Shown: piece after piece, positions 27,209 to 34,895 of the stretch
Layout of the letters: each line of letters begins with the position of its first letter
Position numbering within the stretch: the stretch's first letter is position 1
DNA from: NORP259 sp041398705
GTDB lineage: Bacteria; Planctomycetota; UBA1135; GCA-002686595
DNA: 64,000 nt
Direction of reading: 5' to 3'
NCBI GenBank assembly: GCA_041398705.1
Contig: JAWKUI010000006.1
Span: 62,001-126,000, forward strand
The notes under the pieces: generated by a model
Told to the model about the DNA's origin: nothing
The model's input: the letters and a program-made list of their open reading frames with translations, nothing else
Database searches by the model: none
Made by a program: the position numbers and the translations under genes

Positions 27209-29155
27209 ATGCAGCAACGCTCTCTTGTAAAGCGCCGAGGAATGCTCGGCGTCCTGGCCCTCTCGTGCACTTCCCCCCTGTTCGCCCAGGGTTCCGTACT
27301 GCCCGTGAAATCGCAGCGCATGCGCTCGCAGATCGATGCGGGGCAAGCGATCGCCCTCGACGGCGATTGGAGTGTTTTGCCCCTGCCCGTGGACTTCACC
27401 AGCGCCAGCGATGTGCACACGCGGGGCACGAGTCTGTACATGCAGACGCCCAGCCATGTCTATCTCTGGTCGGCGATCACCCGCTCCTGGGCGACGGTTG
27501 CGGTGTCCCCGACCGCCGTGGTGACGCAATACAACGCATTCGTCACGATCGAAGACGGCAATACCGTGCACGCGTATGGCACGCGGCGGGGCACGGTCGA
27601 GACGTTGACCTTCGCATCCCCGCCCCAGATCTTCTCCGGCTCGCCCTCGAGCTGCTGGATGGCGGTCGTGGTCTCGGGCACCGATGCGTGGAGCTTCGGC
27701 GCGTTTGACGGCGAGTTCCACCACGCCGATCTCAATGCTGCGGTGAGCACCATCGTCGTGGGGCAGACCGTGGCGCTGATCGAAGATGGCACGCGGGTGC
27801 TCGCCTGCAGCGCGTACTACGGGGAACTGAAAGCGGTGGATCTGCCCACCGGAGCCACCCTGGACGCGAATGGCGATACCGCCGTCGTCTGGTCCCCCGA
27901 TCAAGTTCACTGCTTCTCCGCCCATCTGGACACCTGGACCACGCGCAACACCTCGGGCGCCACGGCCATCGATGTGCAGCGGGGATTCGCCCTGTTCGGG
28001 GAGGGCAACGATCTGATCGCGTACAGTCCGTGCACCGGGGACTTCGCCACGCTGACGCCGCCGGCCGGGTTCCAGTACGAGCCGGGCCGGTACGTGGCGG
28101 CGGTGCACGCGGGCACGGAGCTCTGGGCCTATTCGAGCGGTCAGAACCGCTTCGTGGCGCGCACCCTCGCGGGTGCGGCGAACCTGCAGATCTCGGACGA
28201 GGTGCTGGTCGTCGAGGACGGCACGGAGACCGTGGCCTTTTCGGTGACGTCCGGCGCGTTTTCCGATGCGCTGCCGGGAAGTTTCACGGCATCCACGAAC
28301 GCCGCGATGGTCTGGGCTCAAGACGGTAGCCAAGGCCGCGCCTTGGACATTGTGCATGGCACCTGGTCCTCGCCCGTGTCTTTGGCCGGCAACCCTTCGA
28401 TCCAGGTGTTGCGCAACCTCGTCGTGCTGGTGGAATCCTGGGGCTACCGCGCCCTCTCCGGTCGCGGCGGCGACTGGCAGGACCTGGTCGTGTCCACTCC
28501 CGGTCAATTCCGCGCGCCGACCTCCGGGGACATCTTCGTCGTGCTCGATGCGGGCCGCGCCGTGGCTTATGACCCGATCCTCGACCGTTGGAACGCGAGT
28601 CCCCACGCGACCCAGATTCAGCAGGATGACATTTGGCGCGTGGTGTACGTGGGATTCGACGGCAGCCGCGTGCATGGCTACAGCATGTTGAGCAACTCGT
28701 GGAGCTCGCGGGCCATCGAGGGCAACCTTCTGGCCCTAGACGCCAACTCCGCCTCCGGTTTCGTGCTGACCGACAGCCACCTCTACGCGTACAGCCCCCA
28801 CGGCAGCCTCTCGACCCTGTCGCGCTTTCCCGAGTTCTCGCGCCTGCAACCCATCGGCGCGCCCTTGACGCTGTTGCAGACCGCGCCGGCAGGCAGCCAG
28901 GTGTTCATGACCTTTGGCACCCGCGCTACGTGGATGCCTTTCCAGCCGGGCGGCACCGTCGTGGTGGATCCCACCAGCGTGGTGCGCGAGTTCTTCGCGG
29001 GAAGCGTGCCCGCCTCGGGTCTGCTGCGCCTGGACCTGGACCTCTCCGGCGCGGCCGGCTTGCTGCAAGGCAGCGCCCTGCACGTGCAGAGCCGCATCCT
29101 CGAACCGTCGGGCCGCACTTGGCTCAGCAACGGCTGCGTGCCGATTCTCCTGTGA
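27209..29155 (+). CDS. Secreted protein of unknown function, repeated beta-strand units
   Basis: A 648-residue exported protein: basic N-terminus MQQRSLVKRR, hydrophobic core and AQG cleavage site. I chose the ATG at 27209; a GTG at 27188 is in frame. The body is made of loosely repeated 40-50 residue units with short strands, for example DVHTRGTSLYMQTPSHVYLWSAITRSW-like and NAFVTIEDGNTVHAYGTRRG-like blocks, suggesting a beta-propeller. The end (GLLRLDLDLSGAAGLLQGSALHVQSRI, then SNGCVPILL) resembles a short beta-sandwich tail. No catalytic residues are evident. It is followed 8 bp later by an alpha/beta hydrolase gene, so the two may be co-expressed. Confidence 0.72.
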   Translation: MQQRSLVKRRGMLGVLALSCTSPLFAQGSVLPVKSQRMRSQIDAGQAIALDGDWSVLPLPVDFTSASDVHTRGTSLYMQTPSHVYLWSAITRSWATVAVSPTAVVTQYNAFVTIEDGNTVHAYGTRRGTVETLTFASPPQIFSGSPSSCWMAVVVSGTDAWSFGAFDGEFHHADLNAAVSTIVVGQTVALIEDGTRVLACSAYYGELKAVDLPTGATLDANGDTAVVWSPDQVHCFSAHLDTWTTRNTSGATAIDVQRGFALFGEGNDLIAYSPCTGDFATLTPPAGFQYEPGRYVAAVHAGTELWAYSSGQNRFVARTLAGAANLQISDEVLVVEDGTETVAFSVTSGAFSDALPGSFTASTNAAMVWAQDGSQGRALDIVHGTWSSPVSLAGNPSIQVLRNLVVLVESWGYRALSGRGGDWQDLVVSTPGQFRAPTSGDIFVVLDAGRAVAYDPILDRWNASPHATQIQQDDIWRVVYVGFDGSRVHGYSMLSNSWSSRAIEGNLLALDANSASGFVLTDSHLYAYSPHGSLSTLSRFPEFSRLQPIGAPLTLLQTAPAGSQVFMTFGTRATWMPFQPGGTVVVDPTSVVREFFAGSVPASGLLRLDLDLSGAAGLLQGSALHVQSRILEPSGRTWLSNGCVPILL

Positions 29156-29163
29156 GGCAGGCT

Positions 29164-30090
29164 ATGAAAGCGATCCTTTGGATGGGGCTCGGCTGCGCGC
29201 TGGCCCTCGGCGCCGCCTGGGCCTGGGGCCCGCTGGCTGGCGCAAGCGCTGCGGACAAAGCCGCGCGTCCACCACGCGATCCCGTGGTCGCGGTGGGCAG
29301 CCGCGTCACGTGGGACGTGCCCTACGTGACCGGGGGTGGAGCTTCCCAGAGCCTCGACATCTACAGCCCCCGCGATGCCCACGATGCTCCCGTGGTGGTC
29401 TACGTGCACCGCGGCGAGTGGATCAAAGGCGACAAGTCCGAGGTCTCGTTCAAGCCCAAGCTGCTGAACGAGAGCGGCACCGTGCTGGTGAGCGTCAACT
29501 ATCGCTTGAGCGAAGAAGCGCAACATCCGGCCCAGGTGGACGACGTGGCGGCGGCGGTACGGTGGGTCTACGACCACATCGCAGATTACGGCGGATCCCC
29601 CGAGCGCATCGTGCTCATGGGCCACTCCGCCGGCTGCCACATCGCATCGATGGTGGGTCTCGATCCCAGGCCCTTGGCAAAGGTGGGTCTCACCCCCGGC
29701 GTTTTGCGCGGGGTCGTGTGCTGGAGCGGCGGAGCGTATGACCTGCCCGCGAAGGTCGCCGAGAAGGGCCGCTACGGTCCCTACATCGAAGCGAACTTCG
29801 GCAAGGATCCAGAATCCCAACGGGATGCCTCCCCCATCACCCATACCGCCCAGGCCGATCCCAATGTGCACTTCCTCTTCGTCAGCGCGGGCGACGGCAA
29901 GGCCGGCTCCCGGCTCCTGAGCGAACGCATGGCGGCGGCCATCACCTCCGCCGGCGCCCCGGCCGAAGCCCTCACGATCGAAGGCAAAGACCACTTCCAC
30001 ACCGACTACGAATGCGGTCTGCCCGGGGACGACACCGGCGTGTTCCTGCTCGACTTCATCGAGCGCGCCGCGCCGGCTTCGCCGGAATGA
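29164..30090 (+). CDS. Alpha/beta hydrolase (esterase, HSL/BD-FAE-like)
   Basis: A 308-residue exported hydrolase. An N-terminal hydrophobic segment (ILWMGLGCALALGAAWAW) acts as signal or anchor. The nucleophile is S155 in VLMGHSAGCH; PDV-type acid and a C-terminal His (KDHFHTDYE) complete the triad. The oxyanion loop reads VVYVHRGEWIKGDKS, where related esterases normally have HGGGW, so two glycines are replaced. The start at 29164 follows the previous stop by 8 bp; a longer frame beginning at 28633 is that gene read out of frame. A paired hairpin follows the stop. Confidence 0.88.
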   Translation: MKAILWMGLGCALALGAAWAWGPLAGASAADKAARPPRDPVVAVGSRVTWDVPYVTGGGASQSLDIYSPRDAHDAPVVVYVHRGEWIKGDKSEVSFKPKLLNESGTVLVSVNYRLSEEAQHPAQVDDVAAAVRWVYDHIADYGGSPERIVLMGHSAGCHIASMVGLDPRPLAKVGLTPGVLRGVVCWSGGAYDLPAKVAEKGRYGPYIEANFGKDPESQRDASPITHTAQADPNVHFLFVSAGDGKAGSRLLSERMAAAITSAGAPAEALTIEGKDHFHTDYECGLPGDDTGVFLLDFIERAAPASPE

Positions 30091-30093
30091 AAC

Positions 30094-30135
30094 GTCCGCC
30101 AGGATCGGCGCCATCGCGCGTCGATCCTGGCGGAC
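30094..30135. terminator. Bidirectional terminator between convergent genes
   Basis: A perfect 14-bp stem (GTCCGCCAGGATCG at 30094-30107, CGATCCTGGCGGAC at 30122-30135) with a 14-base loop lies between the hydrolase gene and the convergent secreted-protein gene. A short TCGTTT follows on the plus strand. Confidence 0.65.
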
Positions 30136-30153
30136 TCGTTTGCGCGCGAGGCG

Positions 30154-31398
30154 CTAGAACAGGATGCTCAGCCCGTTGCTGAGGTTCGACGAGCCTTGGT
30201 CCCGGTACCAACACTGGAAGTACCAGACAGACCCGGGTTGGATGGTCGGCAAGGAACCCGGCAGAACGGCGGGAACGGTGAAGTTGTCCGGGGCGCTGCC
30301 CGTACCACTCAGGTTTTGGAACGCGCCGGTCGCATCAAACTGCCCGAGCGAGTTCCAGACCGTTCCGGTCACGTTGAAACGCGCGATGGTCCCGGTCAGG
30401 CAGAGGCGGCCTTGGCCGACGAACACGCCGGTAGCCGAGGACTGCGAAGCCACCAGGAAGTACCCGAACTCACCGGGCGGGCCACCTTCGCACTCGAGGA
30501 TCACCCCCGATCCTCCTGCCGCCGGCTGGTACCAGCCGTACAACTCTGCGTACCCTCCGGCGGAATTGAAGGCCATCGGCGGGCAGACAAACGCACCGGC
30601 CGGCAAGGTCGTCGGATCGCTCAGGATCAGGCTGTACGGCCCACAGAAGTGGCTGTCCGGCCAGATCAGGGTTTCCGTCTCGACCTTGACGAACACCGGC
30701 ATGGGCGCTGGGGTCGCATTCACGATCTCCACCGCGTCGTAGCTCGTTTGCAGCAGACTTCCACCGGGATTGAAGACCTGCACCTTGCGCCAACCTTGAT
30801 CGTAGTCCAGTTCGGCCCGGAAGAAGCGCTGCGGCGGAATCGTCACCGAGTACCAATCCGGATCCCCATCCGCGATGTTGAGCCCGGTGTGGGTGCCCAT
30901 GGCGAGCGTTGCGGCCTGGGCCATGGTGTTGTTGGGTTCGAGCGCGTCGGGCGCAGCGGCCACCTGGGCGCAGGGACTGAGGTCGATCTTCAGACTGCCC
31001 GGGCCAGGCCATCCGCCGTAGACCCCCAATTGGATCACGAACGTGTCCCCCACTTGGGTCGATGGAAGACGGACTCCACCAAACGCGAACGGAGAGATGT
31101 TGCAGTCCGCCAATTGTGCGAGCGTGCAACTGCTCCCGTAGTACGACGCAAGGGTGCCGTCGAAGGCCGTCGGCGGCGCGTATTCGACCAGGTATTCCCC
31201 CGCGGCTGGGGCCGTCCAAACGAAGAAGCCGTCGGAAAGGCCCCAACACCCTTGACCCGAGTCGGTCATGCCCGTGATGTCAAAGGGGAACAACCCCACG
31301 CCGCTGATCGGGGTGGCTGAGCTGCAATCGTCCCCCTGCGCAAGAACCGGTGCGGTAATGAGCAGCAGGGCGGAAAGGCGATGAGAACACAGGATCAT
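30154..31398 (-). CDS. Secreted protein with PPC-like domains and shared C-terminal module
   Basis: A 414-residue exported protein (signal MILCSHRLSALLLITAPVLAQ). The N-terminal part (DCSSATPISGVGLFPFDITG, DGFFVWTAPAAGEYLVEY, GDTFVIQLGVYGG) has the look of a bacterial pre-peptidase C-terminal type beta domain, and a second such unit follows (DALEPNNTMAQAATL, DPDWYSVTIPP). The last 130 residues share PPGEFGYFL, RLCLTGTIARFN, FDATG and WYFQCWYRD with the CotH-like protein encoded about 5 kb away. Its function is unknown; the common tail suggests a shared export, anchoring or binding step. Confidence 0.78.
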   Translation of the reverse strand: MILCSHRLSALLLITAPVLAQGDDCSSATPISGVGLFPFDITGMTDSGQGCWGLSDGFFVWTAPAAGEYLVEYAPPTAFDGTLASYYGSSCTLAQLADCNISPFAFGGVRLPSTQVGDTFVIQLGVYGGWPGPGSLKIDLSPCAQVAAAPDALEPNNTMAQAATLAMGTHTGLNIADGDPDWYSVTIPPQRFFRAELDYDQGWRKVQVFNPGGSLLQTSYDAVEIVNATPAPMPVFVKVETETLIWPDSHFCGPYSLILSDPTTLPAGAFVCPPMAFNSAGGYAELYGWYQPAAGGSGVILECEGGPPGEFGYFLVASQSSATGVFVGQGRLCLTGTIARFNVTGTVWNSLGQFDATGAFQNLSGTGSAPDNFTVPAVLPGSLPTIQPGSVWYFQCWYRDQGSSNLSNGLSILF

Positions 31399-31663
31399 GG
31401 CTGACCTCCGAGCAAGGGAAATAGAGCGGGCCTAGTCTCGACCCTAACCGGTTCGGCGATTTTCGCCAGTGCATCGGTGGCTTTGCCCGCAATCGGCGGC
31501 GGCAATGCGGATCTCTTGTGCACGGCTGGGCGGCGGACCCACCGTGGCCAAACCCAGAGACCGACCGCGGGCCCAGCCCCCCGCCCTGCTCCGCTCCCTA
31601 CGTGCATTCCGGGCGCGCGCTCCATTCCCAGTACAACGGGAACGGCACGGGAACCTAGGCCCC
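31399..31663. other. Non-coding stretch downstream of the UPF0210 gene
   Basis: No convincing gene. Open frames on both strands lack family character and are compositional. A weak inverted repeat TTCCC/GGGAA lies near 31624-31641. The stretch also contains the promoter of the minus-strand secreted-protein gene ending at 31398, but no clear -35/-10 pair was recognised. Confidence 0.5.
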
Positions 31664-31750
31664 TCAGCGGTAGCACACGTCGCAGTGGAACGGGGCGGAG
31701 TCCTGCACAGCGGCCGTGCCGAGCAACCCGCCCCATTCGACGGTTTCGCC
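31664..31750 (-). pseudogene. Duplicated 3' fragment of the UPF0210 gene
   Basis: Read on the minus strand, this segment encodes GETVEWGGLLGTAAVQDSAP and then FHCDVCYR followed by a stop. The C-terminus of the intact neighbour reads GETVEWGGLLGTAIVQDPGR, FHCDVLYR, then continues. The DNA copies align over about 85 bp (31667-31751 and 31818-31903), spaced about 152 bp. It is a decayed tandem duplicate just downstream of the real gene's stop; no start or upstream part is present. Confidence 0.8.
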
Positions 31751-31772
31751 CGGGTACCGGCGGTGCGCCCGC

Positions 31773-33137
31773 TCAGTTGCGGTACGACTGGATCGGCGCG
31801 GGGATACGACCGCCGCGGCGGTAGAGCACGTCGCAGTGGAAGCGCCCGGGATCCTGCACGATGGCCGTGCCGAGCAGGCCGCCCCATTCGACGGTTTCGC
31901 CGGGGCCCTTGCCGGGCACGGGGATGATGCGCACGGCGGTGGTCTTGTTGTTGACCATACCGATCGCCATCTCGTCGGCGATGATGCCCATCAGGGTCGA
32001 CACCGGCGTGTCGCCGGGCACGGCGACCATGTCGAGGCCCACCGAGCAGACCGTGGTCATCGCTTCGAGTTTGGCTAGCGACAGGGCGCCGACCTTGACC
32101 GCGTTGATCATGCCCTCGTCTTCGGAGACGGGGATGAACGCGCCGGACAACCCGCCGACGCTCGACGACGCCATCGCGCCGCCCTTCTTGACGGCATCGG
32201 TGAGCAGCGCCAACGCCGCAGTGGTGCCCGGGGCGCCGGTGCGCTCGACGCCCATGCGTTCGAGGATGTCCGACACCGAGTCGCCGATCGCCGGGGTCGG
32301 GGCGAGGGACACGTCGACGATGCCGAAGCTGGTGCCGAGGCGGCGGGCCGCCTCGCGTCCGACGAGTTCGCCGACGCGGGTGATCTTGAAGGCGGTGCGT
32401 TTGACCACTTCGGACACCGCGAGCAGGTCCGCTTCGGGACCGAGGCGTTCCAGCGCGCTGCGCACCACGCCCGGGCCCGAAACCCCGACGCTGAGCACGG
32501 TTTCCGCCTCGCCGATGCCGATGTGCGCGCCGGCGACGAAGGGGTTGTCCTCGACCGGGTTCGTGAAACACACGAGTTTCGCGCAGCCCAGGCCGCCGGT
32601 ATCCGCGGTCGCTTTGGCGGTGGCTTGTACCACTTCGGCGAAACGCGCGGTGGCGTCCATGTTGATGCCCGCGCGGGTGGTGCCGAGGGACACCGACGAG
32701 CAGACGTGGTCGGTTTCGGCCAGGGCCTGGGGGATCGACGCGAACAGCGCGTCATCGGCGCGGGTGAACCCCTTGTGCACGTAGGCGCTGAAGCCGCCGA
32801 TGAAGTCCACCCCGACTTCCTTGGCGGCCGCATCGAGGGCGCGCGCCAGGGGCACGAGGTCGTGGCTGCCGCAGGCCGCGGCCACCAAGCTGATCGGCGT
32901 TACCGCGATGCGTTTGTTGACGATCGGCACGCCGTAGTCGGCTTCGATCGAACGCGCCACGTCGATCAGGTTGCGCGCCTGGTGCGTGACCTTGGCGTAG
33001 ATCTTCTCCGCCGTGCTCTCCAGGTCCGGATCGGCACAGTCGAGCAGGTTGATGCCGAGGGTCGTCGTGCGGATGTCGAACGTTTCCAGTTCGAGCATGC
33101 GCACCGTTTCGAGGACTTCGCGATCGGTGAACGCCAT
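31773..33137 (-). CDS. UPF0210 (PFL-like) family protein in the BMC operon
   Basis: A 454-residue protein of the UPF0210 family (DUF711), distantly related in fold to pyruvate formate-lyase and of unproven function. It matches across its full length: TTLGINLLDCADPDLESTAE, VPIVNKRIAVTPISLVAAA, VDFIGGFSAYVHKG, CSSVSLGTTRAGINMDA, NPVEDNPFVAGAHIGIGEAE, VGVSGPGVV, GGLSGAFIPVSEDEGM and the ending RRGGRIPAPIQSYRN. In many genomes it is paired with an ACT-domain protein, as here (11 bp downstream of it). What is unusual is that the pair closes a bacterial microcompartment operon. The start at 33137 is the family-standard one. A substrate role in amino-acid or acyl metabolism is conjecture. Confidence 0.93.
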   Translation of the reverse strand: MAFTDREVLETVRMLELETFDIRTTTLGINLLDCADPDLESTAEKIYAKVTHQARNLIDVARSIEADYGVPIVNKRIAVTPISLVAAACGSHDLVPLARALDAAAKEVGVDFIGGFSAYVHKGFTRADDALFASIPQALAETDHVCSSVSLGTTRAGINMDATARFAEVVQATAKATADTGGLGCAKLVCFTNPVEDNPFVAGAHIGIGEAETVLSVGVSGPGVVRSALERLGPEADLLAVSEVVKRTAFKITRVGELVGREAARRLGTSFGIVDVSLAPTPAIGDSVSDILERMGVERTGAPGTTAALALLTDAVKKGGAMASSSVGGLSGAFIPVSEDEGMINAVKVGALSLAKLEAMTTVCSVGLDMVAVPGDTPVSTLMGIIADEMAIGMVNNKTTAVRIIPVPGKGPGETVEWGGLLGTAIVQDPGRFHCDVLYRRGGRIPAPIQSYRN

Positions 33138-33148
33138 GGCGTGTGCGG

Positions 33149-33658
33149 TTAGACCCGGTGCATGAAGCGGAAGACGCCTTCGTGCATGGTGCGCACGACG
33201 TAATCGTCCTTGCCGCCCAGGCAATCCATGCGTTGCTTGAGGGTGGCGAAGTCCGAGCCCATGCCCAGCTCCACCGTGAGCACCAAGTGGAAGAACGAGT
33301 CCACCGTGCGCTGGCTGATGTCCACCACCGAAACGCCCGCCTGGCTCAGGGCGCTGGTGATTTCGGCGAGGATGCCGGGCCGGTTGCGGCCCACGGCGGT
33401 GATCACGACGCCAGTGCCCGTGCCGAAGTCGGGTTCGGGCTGGGGCAGGCCCGCCAGCACACGCCCCGCGCGCGCGGCATCAGGACCGCGGTCGGGCTGC
33501 GGCGGTTGCCACGCGGAACCACCCGCGAGGCGGATCTCGATGCCGGCCGATTGGGCCGCGAGCTGCGCCTGGGGCGTGACGATCGTATCCGCATCCACCA
33601 CCAGCGGGCCCTGGCCCACCCGGCGGATGTCTTCGACGGTGATGAAGCGACGGGCCAT
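33149..33658 (-). CDS. ACT-domain protein with EutQ-like N-terminal segment
   Basis: A 169-residue protein. Residues about 80-169 form an ACT domain of the type paired with UPF0210 proteins (VVITAVGRNRPGILAEITSA, VSVVDISQRTVDSFFHLVL, ending GVFRFMHRV). ACT domains bind small ligands, often amino acids, and dimerise. Unlike the usual 90-residue partner it has an added N-terminus: FITVEDIRRVGQGP then TIVTPQAQLAAQSAGIEI. From memory this copies the start of EutQ and other microcompartment proteins (ITANDIR, then IITPxAREVAxxxG). A Pro-rich linker joins the two. It lies 6 bp from the BMC-T gene and 11 bp from the UPF0210 gene. Confidence 0.82.
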   Translation of the reverse strand: MARRFITVEDIRRVGQGPLVVDADTIVTPQAQLAAQSAGIEIRLAGGSAWQPPQPDRGPDAARAGRVLAGLPQPEPDFGTGTGVVITAVGRNRPGILAEITSALSQAGVSVVDISQRTVDSFFHLVLTVELGMGSDFATLKQRMDCLGGKDDYVVRTMHEGVFRFMHRV

Positions 33659-33664
33659 GCCGGA

Positions 33665-34261
33665 TTACAGGAAGCGCACCAACTCGGGGTGCGGGCTGGG
33701 GATGACCACCTGGCGCAACAGCTGCCCGGCGCGGGAGGCGCTTTCGCTGCCCGCCATCATCGACGAACGCACGTCGCTGACCTCGCCGGTCCAGGAGATG
33801 TAACTCTTGCCGCCCAGGCCGTTGGCGATGCGCAGTTCGAGCAGATCGACGGTGGCGCGCTTGAGCGCCGCATCGGCGGCGAGGATGGCGCTGGCCACGG
33901 TGCCGGTTTCCAGCACGCCCAAGGCATCGATCGTGCCCTGGATCTTGCCGTCGGTACGCCGCAGGGCCTGCTCGACCTGCGGATGCACTTGCGGGATGAA
34001 GAGCTGGTCCACCAAGTCGCCGCCGGCCAGTTCGGCCCCGCGAGCCAGGGAGGAGCGCAGGTCCTCCACCGAACCGGTGAACAGCATGACGTACTTGCCG
34101 GGCTGCACCGAGGTGGCGGTAAGCAGCTCGATGTCCGCCTCCCACAGGATGGCGCTGGCTACTTCGATGCCGCGCGCCACCGATGCCAACTCGAGCAGGG
34201 CGATCGCCGGCCCCATCGGGCGGCCTTCGCGCAGGGGGGGGTTGTGGTCGGAGTGCTTCAT
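33665..34261 (-). CDS. BMC-T shell protein (tandem BMC domains)
   Basis: A 198-residue microcompartment shell protein with two BMC domains in tandem: the first about residues 16-100 (AIALLELASVARGIEVASAI, VQPGKYVMLFTGSVEDLRSS), the second about 108-198 (ALGVLETGTVASAILAADAA, SYISWTGEVSDVRSSMMAG). Such proteins form trimers that act as pseudohexagonal tiles and may carry larger pores. The loop QPGKY sits where PduT, from memory, has the iron-sulfur Cys (CPGKY), so a cluster is unlikely. The start codon overlaps the end of the upstream pentamer gene by 4 bp. Confidence 0.92.
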   Translation of the reverse strand: MKHSDHNPPLREGRPMGPAIALLELASVARGIEVASAILWEADIELLTATSVQPGKYVMLFTGSVEDLRSSLARGAELAGGDLVDQLFIPQVHPQVEQALRRTDGKIQGTIDALGVLETGTVASAILAADAALKRATVDLLELRIANGLGGKSYISWTGEVSDVRSSMMAGSESASRAGQLLRQVVIPSPHPELVRFL

Positions 34262-34569
34262 TGGGGGGAGTCCTGATCAACGTGGCCGGCGATGCTGCGG
34301 CCACCGAGTTCCATTCGATCGATGATGGCGGCGATGGCGGTCTGGAAACCGATGTCGTGGCCGCGGCCGATCACGTGGCGGGCGGCGCGCCCCATCACCA
34401 CGAGCACACGCTCGCCGATGCCCGCGCCCATCGGATCCACGGCGACGATCGTCTCCGCGGTGTTCCGTGCTTCGGCATCCATGGGTTGCACGACCAGCAG
34501 GCGCAGGCCGTTCAGGGTCGGGTCCTTGTGCGTGGCCCAGACGTTGCCGATGACCGTACCGATGATCAT
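34258..34569 (-). CDS. BMC-P vertex protein (EutN/CcmL family)
   Basis: A 103-residue pentameric shell protein that caps microcompartment vertices. It begins MIIGTVIGNVWATHKDPTLNGLRLLVVQP and continues IVAVDPMGAGIGERVLVVMG, the standard EutN/CcmL pattern. It overlaps both neighbours by 4 bp (ATGA). The two pentamer genes here are side by side and diverged, as in other planctomycete microcompartment loci. Confidence 0.95.
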   Translation of the reverse strand: MIIGTVIGNVWATHKDPTLNGLRLLVVQPMDAEARNTAETIVAVDPMGAGIGERVLVVMGRAARHVIGRGHDIGFQTAIAAIIDRMELGGRSIAGHVDQDSPQ

Positions 34570-34895
34570 GCGCCGGCCTCCTCATGTTGCCAGGAGGCGG
34601 GAGCCCCCGGAGCTTCGAGCTCGTCCACTAGGCCGACGACCGCCGCTTCCAGGGCGTAGTCCCCGTCCGCGCCGAGGGCCGCCACGCGGGCGGCTTTGCC
34701 GAAGGCCACGATGACCCGTTGGCCCACGCGGGCGCCGAGGGGATCGGCGGCCACCACCGGCTTGACCATCGGAGCCGCCGGATCGGGCGGGGTGTGCGGC
34801 GGTTCGAGGGGATCGATGACGAGCAGGCGTTTGCCCACCAGATCCCCCACCTTGTGCGTGGCCCAGACCTGTCCGATGACACGACCGAGGAACAT
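34566..34895 (-). CDS. BMC-P vertex protein (EutN/CcmL family), second copy
   Basis: A 109-residue pentamer. MFLGRVIGQVWATHKVGDLVG and VVAADPLGARVGQRVIVAFGKAARVAA are the family motifs. A Pro-rich insertion (PLEPPHTPPDPAAP) lies between strands where the first copy is short, and the C-terminus is extended and acidic (GASWQHEEAGA-like end). Its start shares one base with the stop of the upstream gene (TGATG), so translation is coupled. Confidence 0.95.
   Translation of the reverse strand: MFLGRVIGQVWATHKVGDLVGKRLLVIDPLEPPHTPPDPAAPMVKPVVAADPLGARVGQRVIVAFGKAARVAALGADGDYALEAAVVGLVDELEAPGAPASWQHEEAGA

Noticed and set aside
31444..32571. 375-codon minus-strand frame overlapping the UPF0210 gene
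   Set aside because: It is the UPF0210 gene read in another frame plus the non-coding stretch after it.
33149..33658. PduL-type phosphotransacylase in the BMC operon
   Set aside because: The protein is an ACT-domain protein; it lacks the PduL metal-binding His motifs and beta-barrel pattern. No other gene in the operon fits PduL.
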